Shown here piece by piece: positions 12,396-23,300 of a stretch of DNA of 64,000 nucleotides. A model generated the notes under the pieces. It worked only from the letters and a program-made list of their open reading frames with translations. It made no database searches and was not told where the DNA came from. Within the stretch, counting starts at the first letter, position 1. Every line of letters begins with the position of its first letter. The DNA is from Atopsyche davidsoni (lineage: Eukaryota; Arthropoda; Insecta; Trichoptera; Hydrobiosidae): the NCBI GenBank assembly GCA_022113835.1, contig JAILWY010000021.1, positions 11,098,001 through 11,162,000 on the forward strand, written 5' to 3'. The position numbers were made by a program, and so were the translations under genes.

Positions 12396-12889
12396 TTCGT
12401 ATATCGTATTTTTCGTTGTTTCGTGGATAAAAATCATGTTGTATGCATGAGCGAATAGCGCGGATTTATTTGACGTTTAATATGAATCATTGGTATAAAG
12501 ATATTATTGTAGCGGTCGGCGCACATGCACCGAGCTCTAACATCGGCACTAACACCAAAACTATATAAAGAAAGGTCAAAAACCATCCCCCAATATCCCC
12601 ATCCATGACCTGAAGTCAGTGGCGAGACACCCACAGTTGATGAAGTCACTGGATGGCTTCTTGAAGCATGTTATCGGAACCATAAAAAAGATAAACCAGG
12701 GGGTGTAGCTTCAGTCACTCCCATTTATAAATCAATTCGATCGACTAGTTTGGAAAGTTTCCCCAAATTGTGACGAAATACCTTGTATATAACAAGCAAG
12801 GTACCAAACCTATATATATAAAAAAAAATATCCCCATCCAGTAATTTTGAAGGCGCTGAAGAAAAATCTTCCTGTTTCGCCGATAAAGC
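12396..12889. other. unassigned sequence, no gene
   Basis: Moderately complex AT-rich DNA. The minus frame 12,434-12,649 has no recognisable motif. Two related phrases (ATATCCCCATCCA at about 12,592 and 12,828) hint at local duplication. I see nothing else. Confidence 0.3.
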
Positions 12890-13090
12890 CAAATACACTA
12901 GACTAGACTAGACTCATGCGGGAGAGAGACTTAGACACACAAACATAACCAGCGACCACGCGTAATTCTAACTGTAAATTACAAATAATATATCTCAAAT
13001 ACGTAATGATATTTTCCCAACCTTCTGATTGGAGCCACACCTGAATCCTGCAACCAATACTCTACACGTCTACATCCAAGGTTACACAAG
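12890..13090 (+). mobile_element. LTR-like fragment A
   Basis: The segment aligns over about 180 bp with 45,080-45,245. Shared blocks include AATACG, the phrase CCTTCTGATT and AATCCTGCAACCA in the same order and spacing. The copy at 45 kb carries a TATA box and an AATAAA in LTR-like positions. This copy is more diverged, with no clear TATA box and no adjacent retrotransposon coding sequence. It is probably a degraded solo LTR. Confidence 0.4.
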
Positions 13091-13180
13091 GCAAGGCATT
13101 TGATTGGTGAAGATCCATTATTGTAATGATAAAAAGTAACTTTGTATTTTTGTCTTCACTTCGAGTATATTAGAATTATC

Positions 13181-13226
13181 TGCATAACTAGTTTCGACCC
13201 TATACACCGGGTCATCATCAGATGCA
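13181..13226 (-). ncRNA. hammerhead ribozyme motif, type I
   Basis: Read on the minus strand: a 5-bp stem I (TGCAT at 13,222-13,226 with ATGCA at 13,181-13,185), the core CTGATGA (13,215-13,221), one extra T, stem II of five pairs (GACCC with GGGTC) and its loop, then GAAA (13,192-13,195), a very short stem III (AC-TA-GT), and the cleavage triplet GTT. Predicted self-cleavage is between 13,186 and 13,185. All conserved core bases are present. The single extra T after the CTGATGA box, and GTT where GTC is optimal, are the weak points. The two-pair stem III is like that of minimal hammerheads in retroelements, which tend to work as dimers. Confidence 0.65.
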
Positions 13227-13250
13227 TGACTAAACTCAGTTTAGTCATGC
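13222..13250. repeat. 27-bp palindrome next to the hammerhead
   Basis: GCATGACTAAACT and its exact complement AGTTTAGTCATGC are separated by a single base (about 13,224-13,250). The palindrome abuts the 5' side of the hammerhead core. A comparable palindrome (GCATTATCAC and GTGATAATGC) abuts the motif at 34,742-34,766, so this is a structural feature of the family. Confidence 0.75.
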
Positions 13251-13479
13251 AAGTTACTTTTTATCATTATCATGTTATCCGTTGAATACGTCGATGTTAT
13301 TTGAGTAAAAATATATTTTTATTTGTGAAGACGACAGTTCGCACTAAGAAAGTGCCGCGAGAAAGTGGCGAGCAGAGGCGACATGTGGTGGCACTCCGGG
13401 CTGGGAGCCTCGCCACCCCTGACCTCCGGGCCAGCCTCAGTGCCGCGGGGAGACTGACCCGGAGATCAACAGCCGGAGA

Positions 13480-14480
13480 TGAAACGGTCCCCAAGGGCGC
13501 TTAGATTCGCGCTGCCGATCTTTATCTCCGAAGGATTGGAAATTAAATTATAAGTGTGCATGCACGTTTGCTTTGTTGACTTTCATAAATGGATGTTTGA
13601 TTTTTAATTCTGGATCGAAGAAGATTTTTTATTGATGTTATTAATATTCCACAGATGAAATCGTTCCCGAGAGCGATTAGATTTGCGATACTGATTGAGT
13701 TTTGTAAACGTGAAAAGTTGGCGAAACCGGTCACCAATAAAAATCTATATGTGGATAATCACTCAAGTATTTTTACTTATTATTTAAAATATTAAAATGG
13801 GATTCCATCTAGTACTCTCTGTCAAAAATATTACATTTCTTTTTTTATCTCTGAAGTATTGGAGTTTGTTGACATTTTTGTTTAGACGTTTGATTTTTTT
13901 CATTCAATGATTAAAAAGAGAAAAAAAGGTGATTTGATTTGAGACGATGATCTTTATGTCCTAAGGATTGGAAATTAAATTATAAGTGTGCATGCACGTT
14001 TGCTTTGTTGACTTTCATAAATGGATGTTTGATTTTTAATTCTGGATTGGAGAAGATTTTTTATTGATCGTTCCCGAAGGCGATTTGATTTGCAATGCTG
14101 ATCTTTATTTATCTCTGATGTATTGGAAATGAATTTATAAGTTTGGTTGCCCGATGATTTGTTGACATTTTTGGGTTCAATTCTGTATTGAAAAAGATTT
14201 TTTTTTATATAATTCATTGTAATGATTAAAAAGACGATTGATTTGTTACCTTTCTTCATTTTGGGCGAATTTTCTTTTTCATGATATTTTTATTTTAATG
14301 ATAGAAAAGAAAACCAACGACAATCAGATTTTGAAGGATAGAAAATCAATATATAAAGTTTGCTTGCACGTTTTATTCAATTAATTTCTTAAATAGGTAT
14401 TTGGTTTTAAATTGTATTAAAGAAGATTTCTTCTTGATAGTATTTCTTTCACGGATGAAAATTTCAGTGTTTTTTTATGT
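13480..14480 (+). repeat. degenerate tandem repeat array
   Basis: The block at 13,531-13,636 recurs at 13,963-14,068 with about two differences in 106 bp, a 432-bp spacing. Looser copies start near 14,110 and 14,330, and a partial copy near 13,853. Units begin with versions of TTCCCGAAGGCGATTTGATT and include GGATTGGAAATTAAATTATA. The unit length is roughly 170 bp where it is uninterrupted. A repeat-family-B piece is inserted at about 13,695-13,845. The two nearly identical blocks among eroded ones suggest a recent segmental duplication within an old array. Confidence 0.7.
13700..13840 (+). mobile_element. repeat family B 3' part with truncated hammerhead
   Basis: TTGGCGAAACCGGTCACC (13,718-13,735) is the 3' half of a hammerhead: the stem II 3' strand, GAAA, the CCGG stem III and the GTC cleavage triplet. 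The 5' core is missing, because sequence before about 13,700 belongs to the surrounding tandem array. The right end (about 13,790-13,840) matches 9,135-9,186 and 34,822-34,869. This is a 5'-truncated insertion into the array. Confidence 0.6.
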
Positions 14481-17400
14481 GTAAGGGTCCTATACTCGTA
14501 AGTTTTTTTCTAATTCGTTTTTTATGGCTGATCTTTAGGCCTTGTCTAAGACCTTTTCTTGAGTTTTGTTTTGCTTGTGAAGTAACAGTGTTCATTTTGA
14601 TTGAAAGCTAAAAGTAGACTGCCATATATTATATTTGCAAAAGTCTCACTACAGCTCGGTCGTCACTGGAGCATTATATTTATTCAAAATATAATACTAT
14701 GACTTATAAAATTCTTATTAAAATAGGCAACAAATTACAATACTTATGCTTACATGCAGCACATCAAATTTACAGGTGCCGTTCTGTACTTTATGCCTTA
14801 AGGCTAAACACGCAGTCACGTGTATCAACTTCGTGAAAAAAAAGTACCTTCTTTGAGTTACTCAATGCCATTAGTAATTGCTACCTTTTACCATTTATAA
14901 CATCATCACTTACTCATAATAGTAGTATTGTTGAACTTTATAATTACAGTATTCGTTAAAGCAGTTAAAGAAAATCTTCACACAATTTTTAATTAAATGT
15001 TTCGCAGATATACATAAAAAAGTTTTTTAATGAAATTAAAAATTACGTAACAGTGAAAATAACCATTAAACCACAGTGAGCGACGTCTGATAATGAACTT
15101 TCAAGTAATATTAATAAAAATATGTTTACATCTACGTTAAAAATACAAATAGCCAAATGGCTAGAAGATTAATATAATTTTGTATATGGCGCTTTCGCCT
15201 AATAACACATTTTTTAATATTTTAGATATATAATAGAAATGTATTTGTTATTTAAATATAAGCAAAGATAATTCTTTCTAGTTTATATTCGGTTTAATTC
15301 TACCGGTTAAACGTTTAAAAGCTAGTTTGGGGTTTTCGCATTGTTCATTCTTTTATAATAATGTGATATTCATGATTCAATGTGTCATTCTGAAAACCAT
15401 CTCGGTTATAGAAAGTTGCTAAAATATACGCAAATATTTTAACACAAGTAACACTTCTTTTATTATATGGGTGTGGTTGAAAAATTACCTGTCTATTTAT
15501 ATCTCACAGGTGAGTAATCACGCATTTGCCTACTTCCACGGATCCGCCAATATTGACACAGACAAGGCGCATTAAATTATAGACGTTCAATTACTTCACG
15601 AGAAACAATATATCCGAACAAGTATTCCTTTATATGTCACTATGAATACAATAAACTCTCTTCTATTACACATCTGAATTATGATTATTAATTATACGTT
15701 TACCGACAGCTAATGCTCGTGAGAGTCTATAAAACACCGAGATAATCAATGGAGGATATTCGTATGTATATTTTTTTTATTTATGAGTGGGAATTGTCGA
15801 ACCGGCAATAACCGAAATAGTCACTTGTGAGATCTGCTTCCCTCCCACATGAACTTGACTTAAAGTGCAATGCCACTCGGTGAAACTTTTAATACATGCA
15901 CAATGGCAATTATTGCAATTACGTACAAATTACACACTACAAAGCAGTACAAACGTATTCGTGTCGATTTCAATCTTCGAAGAAATTGCAATCTAATATA
16001 CGCCTTTGGCTTGTAGCCTAAAATCTAATAAAGCGTGTTAATTCATAATTCAGTTATACTTGGAAATTTAAAATGTGGGTGTTTGAGTTGAGGAAAGAAA
16101 ATTGGATGTCTAGATCGAGCAGTCGGTACACCGTCAATTTTCCACTGAACTATCAAGACTACTAGGTTAATCGGACTTTGAAATATCGGCGGACTTTCAG
16201 TTATTAATATTATCGAAACTGATGATTTCTTATTATTAAAAAAATACGTAAAAGTGATAGCTTGGAAATTTATAATAAATATTAATTGAAAGAATTTAGG
16301 TCGATGTGGTATTTAAATTGTAGTACTTACACGTGTGTAATACCATTTATTTTCTGGTGTAGGTCAAAAGTCACATATGTCACATTTTGCTTTGTTTGCC
16401 TGGTCTCTGCGACTCAAACTCGTGATCTGTCAAAAGGTTTCACTTATGCAATAATTCTGATGTCATGTTTTAATTTGCTTTTAATTTTAATAACACAAAA
16501 GAAAGCTTGAGCAAGCAGGTCATATTAAACTTCATATTAAATAAGAAGCAGCGACAAAATGTCCAACAACTTCTTCGGTATCTTAATATTAATATTATAT
16601 TTCTGCAAATCTAAAATACGTAACGTTTAAGCTCTAATTTAACTGTTTTGATTAACTTACTGCTTAGCAAGCTAATAAAAGTTAAATGTAAAAAATCGAA
16701 TGTCATATTGGAATTTTAATAATGCAATCAATCACTATGCATTTATCAAATATTTGCACACAGGAAGCATTAAAAAAATATATAAAATGTTGATTAATAT
16801 TTTCAGTGAGTGATTATATTAATTAAAGCTTTTGTGAATAAATCAAAAGAATAACTTAACTGAACAAAAAACACGCTATCTCTGAGGTAATTAATAAAGC
16901 ACATATGCAAATGTTGTTGATGGCAACAGAATCTCACGGTTGTATTTGGCGTTCTGATTTATGACGAATTACCAGGTGTTCGTGTTCTTTACCTGCAAGA
17001 AAGCTGGTTTTATTTCTACGAAGAATGTTTTCAACAAAAGTGGTAACATAAAGGAACCAAAGGCTTAAAATAGTGGAGCGTAAAAAAACCAAGACAAAAA
17101 AAGTTACATCCCAATATGGTGTATTATTTAGAGATGCATTTAATATATAAATCATCAAACCGTATTCAGAAAATTTCTAGAAAATTTATACGCAATAAAT
17201 TTGCCAATTATTTTAATTTTCGATGAAAGCCTGTGATTTGCGGCTTTGCTAGGTAAAATAGACTTCATAATATTTATTTTATACTAACAAAATAAATTGT
17301 TTCCTTTGTGGTTGAGATCGTTTCATATGTGAATCGATTGCATAAATATTATTTTTTGTGTGTTTCTTTACACCAGCTCAAAGTTCAAATCTCATTTTTA

Positions 17401-17529
17401 CAACACCCGCATGAATATTTATTGCATTCCTAGATACATCATTACTGGCAATCAAACAAAATCGTAAACAGAAAAAAGTGTTTACTCACTAGTACAAGTT
17501 TCAATTACTTTCACATCTCTAATTTCATT
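14481..17529. other. AT-rich DNA, no gene recognised
   Basis: No open frame longer than 75 codons and no transposon termini were recognised. The phrase AATAGCCAAATGGCTAGAAG at 15,149-15,168 recurs in similar form at 61,449 (AATAGCCAAACGGCTAGAA) and may belong to a dispersed repeat. The rest is AT-rich sequence without visible structure. Confidence 0.35.
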
Positions 17530-18062
17530 GCGTACAATAAGAGGCGGTTGCGAAGATATTCGAGTAATGTTCTTACTATGATACGATATGATATGCTACT
17601 TCTGATATTTTTATTAGGATATGGTATAATGAGTTGAAATTTAAGATGTTCTTTCTACGATATAACATGATATGTTGGCATTGATGTTTTTGCTGTGATA
17701 CGAAACAATAAGTTACTAGTAATTATTTTACTACGATATATGATAAGCTACTGCTACTGTTCCTATATAATAATAGAATGCTTGTATTATATAAACTGAG
17801 TAAATTCATTCAGTTTATTATTAGTATATTTTCCCTACATAACACAATAATGTAAAAAAAGAAATACATGTACGCTACCACCTGAGCCATACAGGATCAG
17901 GGGATAGCCACACATCGAATTATACCCATACCCATAGAAACTATTGTAAATTTACCCAAAGAAAAATTAAGAATCATAATTTTTTTTACTACGATGTAAT
18001 ATGATAAGTTACCACTAATATTCTCGCTACGATGCGATACAATAAGTAACCACCGAGTGTTA
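17530..18062 (+). repeat. ~36-40-bp minisatellite interrupted by an insertion
   Basis: Imperfect units of the form TACGATATGATAAGCTACYACTGATNTTTTTG repeat from about 17,530 to 17,765 and again from about 17,988 to 18,062 (TACGATGTAATATGATAAGT, then CTACGATGCGATACAATAAG). The two blocks are parts of one array separated by about 220 bp that contains a different repeat (17,870-17,980). The units are well diverged, so the array is old. Confidence 0.65.
17870..17980 (-). repeat. dispersed repeat with tRNA A-box-like end, copy 1
   Basis: On the minus strand TGGCTCAGGTGGTAGCGTAC resembles a pol III A box. The sequence around it is similar in layout to 39,320-39,450, where TGGCTTAGGTGGTAGGATAC is preceded by comparable text (GTGTGGCT here, GTATGTGGCT there, and a shared AATTTACAATA-type stretch). 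No B box follows. This is probably a tRNA-derived SINE fragment. It interrupts the minisatellite. Confidence 0.45.
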
Positions 18063-18300
18063 TGTCGCCTGTATAGGAGAATCCTTAAAACACTATGGGT
18101 TGACTGCCTTACAGAAAGAGAGTTCCTGACGTCGGTAAAGAAGCGGATTTTTCGAAAAATATTTCTGAAAAGAGGCATCGAAAAGAGGAAGAAGTCGGAA
18201 GTACGGTTGAATTAGTAAGACTAGTGCAGGATAAAAATATGTTCGTTGGAATTGTCACAAACCTCCTGAGAGGAAAGCAATCAAAAGAAGAAGAACCTCC
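18062..18300 (+). pseudogene. LINE (non-LTR retrotransposon) C-terminal tail, decayed
   Basis: Plus-strand reading gives YRRILKTLWVDCLTEREFLT, then KRGIEKRKKSEV, then after a frameshift STVELVRLVQDKNMFVGIVT followed by NLLRGKQSKEEE. This order matches the region after the reverse transcriptase in many insect LINEs (RRMLR-SWTDRV, GRRKKSWLRN, ELFRLA-DR motifs, then the 3' end). Internal deletions and frameshifts make it non-functional. A second tail with the same VRLAQD and TVTNLL blocks is at 34,975-35,165. I cannot assign the clade. Confidence 0.6.
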
Positions 18301-21300
18301 GCTACAGAGATGCGCCCACTCCTAATCAGCCTCGACAGTAAATTTCTCACCAAACAGACTTCTATATAAAGACGGATTACGTCAAATAAGAAAGCATGCT
18401 AACTGAGGTAACCTCATTATCGAGGTTCGGAACGAGCGTATTATTATTGAGAATGGATATTCTTTATTGGCTTCGACCTTTAGTTCCGCCGCACGTACAG
18501 TGACAAGTATGGGCAGCGTCATTGTCTGCTCCCCGCGTGTGCGCGTCGCGGGAGGCTCTATTCTCGAGTCTCGTATTATCGCTGGATTCTGTACGTGCGT
18601 CGTTCCCGCCGGGCCGGAACTTCTCACGCCTGTCAAATGTTGAGCATCTCAATGCGATGTTCAAGGCGTCATCCAGATTTGTAGTGCTTTTTTGTTGTTG
18701 AATTACTCGCTGGAAAGCGAATGAGTTTTATTGATCGAAATCAAGGTACAAATTAACAATGATGTGAACTTTTTTGCGCGTGATAATTATATATGATATG
18801 ACGTGTTAATTTTTTCTGTTGTTGTTGGAATTTAAATGTAAAAATATTTTTATAACATTTTACATACTAAATCAAGTTTTTAATTGCAATGATATTTGAA
18901 AACATCATTTAATCGAATTCAACAGTACACATCGTATTACCCGAAAGTGGTGACTAGGTTTTACTTTGGACTGCTGTGTATAAAAAATAAATACAAATAC
19001 TGAAAGAATCCGGGAGTAATTGGGTGATTCAATACTATTTACAAATATTGAAACTCTGCATAACACTGTATCACAGTTATATTTACGAATACGCTGTAAA
19101 AATACACGAGTGCAAAAATACCAAAAATATATTATTTGATCGTTTATATCGTATACGCAGCAACCGTTTTCAAATATATTGATATCGATTACAAAATATA
19201 CCGATTCAAAATTGCTGTTATTTACACATATGCTGTTTTAGCATTAGGTGCGTTATTACAAGCAGTTCAAAAACAACAAGCTGGATGAGAAAATTACGTA
19301 TATTTATCACCACAGCGTGCTCGATCGGTTTTACGGGTGGCTGGAAAGATCACCGTTTCATAAAAGTTCACACCGCAGCGGAAAATATCTTTGAACTTTA
19401 CAACCGAATCCGTCGGATCATTTCCTCGTGGACTATATTATTTAAAAGGCACTCAATCAGACAGACCCTTTGAGGAGGTCTGGCGGTTGCTGAAAATTTG
19501 CGGAAGTCCTCCCAGTCGGATCGTGAGGTCTGAGCCTCTCAGGTACGTAATAAAAGCCGAGGAATGCATTCTCCAGAGTGGAAAACAATTAAGGTAATTT
19601 ACCCTCGGATTAAAGACGGCGAACAGAAAGAAAATAAGTGCCTTGAATTATTGCGCTGACTCAAACATATTTCCATCGTTGCGTTAATACGCTGTTCTGA
19701 CGTAATGCTAAGTGTGGCTTTTTACTTTGCTTTGTCTTGTCACAAATCAACATAACCTAACCTTAACTTTTGTGACATGTCATCCTACATTCTGGTTTAG
19801 TTTAAAAGTGAAGAATCTTGTTTTTTTTATTTCACTTGTCATAGAAATACACAATTTAGATTAACCAATTGTGAAATCGTATCAAATTTAATTCAATGAT
19901 TTTTAATCTTCATTTAAGTGTTAATACTTTCTGAATGTTTATTTTTAGTTAAAGCTATTTAATCTTATACGTTTGATTGTAATCCCTATATCCGAACATT
20001 CGGATTTGATTTCCAATATCTTTAATATTTGCTCACTTAATGTATTCCTCAAACATTGAGTTTTTCTTTTTATTTTATTACTTTATTCAGGTTCATACCA
20101 TCAAAAGTCGTCGACCTGTTACTTGTAAAACCTGAGTTTCTCATTTCTCATACTGGGGAACTGTATGTCTGATTTTACAACAGGATTTTAAAAAGTACAT
20201 CCTTTCTATGTGTATTTATTTTGTCCTATAGATGAAAAAAACAAAGAGTTCGTCATCCTCTCTCCCGTCACTGCATCTAATTCTTATTAATTGGGGTGCA
20301 ATGTCATCCCATTTATATATACCGTATATGAAACATGAAAGAGAATGTCAGTTCAATGCGTGGGTATTATTTATTATTTGTCCAAACAATGAAGTCTTCG
20401 TGAATATAAACTAGATATTAAGTAGTGATGACGTCAGAAGTGGTCAAGGTCACGAATAGGTATGAATAGTAATGGAAGTAAAATACAATCGGTGAATCAA
20501 TCAGGGGAGGTTATGTAAGGTGTAGGCTTGCTGAGTACTTAAAAAACCCAGTGATGTGCAGCACTATTCTTAAGAGTTCTGTATTTTACTAAACTGGCAA
20601 CGTTTGTGTCCTACACATAATTTTAATAAAAATAAAGAATCATCATGGGTATTGATTGCACTGATTGCAGAGGAGGTTTTATTTTACTTGTGTTCACAAA
20701 AATCTCTTTTTATTTCAGCAACGGTTGATAAATTATGAATTCGTAAAATCTATTCCACATTGTAATATATCAAAGGAGTTTCAGTTATTTTATTTAAAAT
20801 TTTAAAAAATGCTCACATTAAATAACACCTGGTAAGATTGTAGTTTTTGGGAAACTGTTTGTTTTTAACGACAAAGTCAAATTAAGTTCTTAGCGTACAT
20901 ATACGAAAAATAGTCTTATGGCAATGATGAGATTCGAACTGACACTTCAGAAATAATAATGTACAATGTTTATGTTACAATGTGTTATGTTACAAATTTA
21001 TGTTTTATGTTACAATGTACATGCGTATATGAAAGTAGGAAAAATATTTTAAAGGTGTGTTCAATTTACAACATAGTAAAAAAAATGTTAATATTAAAAA
21101 GAAGATGATATTACTAATTAACTCATTATGTTTCACAATTCCGTTACACCCATAAAAACAGGATTTTTTTGAATTGAGTATATTTTAACAGAAGGTGTTT
21201 ATAATGTGTAGATAATTAACTTTATAATCAAAACATTATTTTTTTGTGATATAAAAATCTTAGCAATCAAGCAACACAAAAAATATGCATTGTGAGAAAA

Positions 21301-21350
21301 ATTAATATTAAAATTATTTTGTTAAAAATATTTGATACATAAAAGTTCAA

Positions 21351-21384
<34 letters not shown>

Positions 21385-23228
21385 ATTCGAATGAATTCAT
21401 GCATTACTAATATAAATCATATTCGACCAAACTTAAAAACAAGTAAGTTTAACAGTTTGAGATTTATTTATAAGATCGGAGATCAATCCGGAAAACTGAA
21501 CAGTCTTACCATTGAACTTCCAGGGTATTCGAGTGTATGTAATATAACATGAGTTCGGATCTGATTTAATACATTGGCAAAGTCTGATCGGCAAATTATT
21601 AATTGCTGCGGATAATTTGAAAGTAAACTCGTGCTTAATATGAAATGTAGAAACTCATGAGAAATGCCCTGAAAGCACCGGAGATGCGCGCCCGCATGGG
21701 AACATTCCATCCGAATCCGTATCGCGAATAATATCCGCTCGGACTGGGCCACAGCTGAGTTCAGCCCGCGTCGAAGCCTCCGAGAGCCTTCAGCAAAATC
21801 ATTTTTCAGAAAAAAATTATATTAATTAGAAAAATTAATAGCGACATGCCCAGCGGAAGTCTCTTAAGCGAAAAGCATTAATTATGCTAACGCCATGATT
21901 ACTGTCTTTGAAAAAATGTGTAAATGAAAATATCCATTTATTAGTTACGTGGAAAACGTTGAGTTGCTTTTGGAAAGCGCTTCAGAGACTCATGAAGGCT
22001 ATGATAGATTTTAAAAAAAATATTTTAATAATCGCAAGAAACTATATAAAAGGAGCAACAGTGTATTGATTTTTTTTTTTCAACACGCTTGACATTTCCT
22101 TCTTCATCCAATTTCATTTGCTTTTACATCAAAATGTCAGTATTTCTTAAAATGGAAATATTTATTTTTATGTAAACAATTTGTAGATACATGTGAAATA
22201 TCAAATTTAAATAACAAAATAAAGTGGTTTGATCATAACGTTTATTCACCTCAGATGCTTGCTCTTCTTATGTTAATTTACGAGTGAATGACATCCATAT
22301 TCAAATAAGCTAAACGTGTGCTCATGAGTAAAACATTATTGCATTATATTTCGAATAATTTTGCTTTCGTGTAAACATAGAAAAATTATAAATTAGATTT
22401 AGATTTGAATTCGAATCAACTAAGTAAACCACTGTGCCATGTATATTATTTAATTAAAATAATTTTCCGGCGTTTATTTTTATTAATCGGTAATTCTAAG
22501 CGAATCCAAAGCAAAATATAGTAAAGTAGAACTCAGTGCAATATAAACATAGCTTAATGTTGGTGGTAGTGCACACACTCGCATCGGTTTAACCGCACCC
22601 TAAACAGCTGAGAGCTCCGCAGAATTTCTCTTCTCTTTGTTTGCATGTAACCTGCATGGAGTCGTTTTAATTCTCGGTCTGTAAACAAACAGCGAAAAAA
22701 CCATACGCCACGAGTCTCTCAGTTTCTCAACGCCTCCCGTGGCCATCACGAAGTGCAATTACTGAACAAATCCGCGAATTTGCATCACCAACTGTAACAT
22801 GTCAGCGATGCGGACTTCTCAAATCTCTTACCGCGAGTCACGACGCGGAAAATTATACACTTCGTTATGTCAAGTGAAAATAATGCCTTTTGCCTATACC
22901 GGCAATGTGATCATGACGGCCAAGGTATCGATCAAACAGCCATTGCTGACACGAAATGCTCTTTAAGGTCTATATCTTAACTACGAGATATAATTTAATG
23001 TTATATATATATGAATGTGTGTCGAAGTAATTCTCGATTTGTTTGAACGGTTTCAAGAATCACGGATCCATATTTTGTCTTGTTTCACGTTCTTTCTGGA
23101 AGGTCAAAGAAAGCGAACGATCCGAACGTATCTCGTGGGGCTAATGCGTTCCCTAGAAAATAACTGGCTCAAAATAAACGCCGGCATACGGAGCCGACGT
23201 CATTAGCGATCGAAGAGAACAAACGTGA
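18301..23228. other. unassigned sequence with GC-richer patches
   Basis: A GC-rich patch at about 18,475-18,650 is open in two minus frames, unrecognised. At about 19,290-19,600 and 22,560-22,860 the base composition is more balanced and could mark regulatory DNA. A minus-strand B-box-like GTTCGAATC lies near 20,932. No protein-coding exon was recognised, and there are no transposon termini that I can pair. Confidence 0.35.
21351..21385. repeat. (TA)n microsatellite
   Basis: An AT dinucleotide run of about 35 bp with one interruption. It is simple sequence with no coding meaning. Confidence 0.9.
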
Positions 23229-23300
23229 TCCCCCCCCCCTTTTTACCTGTCCCCCACCCTTTTCTTACCTGTCTCTCCCCCCCCCCCCCCTTCTCCACCC
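23229..23300. repeat. C-rich homopolymer tract
   Basis: Two runs of C, about 10 and 14 bases, sit with CCCCCACCC-type sequence between them. The tract is unusual in an AT-rich window, and its length may be unreliable in assembly. Confidence 0.8.

Larger units (their letters stand above)
13093..13345 (-). mobile_element. repeat family A (Penelope-like terminal repeat) with hammerhead motif
   Basis: The left end (GGCATTTGATTGGTGAAGAT) matches the unit at 51,083-51,150. An inverted pair AGTTACTTTTTATCATTA (about 13,251-13,269) and its complement (about 13,114-13,132) surrounds a hammerhead motif and a near-perfect 27-bp palindrome. Penelope-like retroelements are known to carry hammerhead ribozymes in their terminal repeats, so that is my best assignment. 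No reverse transcriptase or GIY-YIG sequence is present here. Confidence 0.5.
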
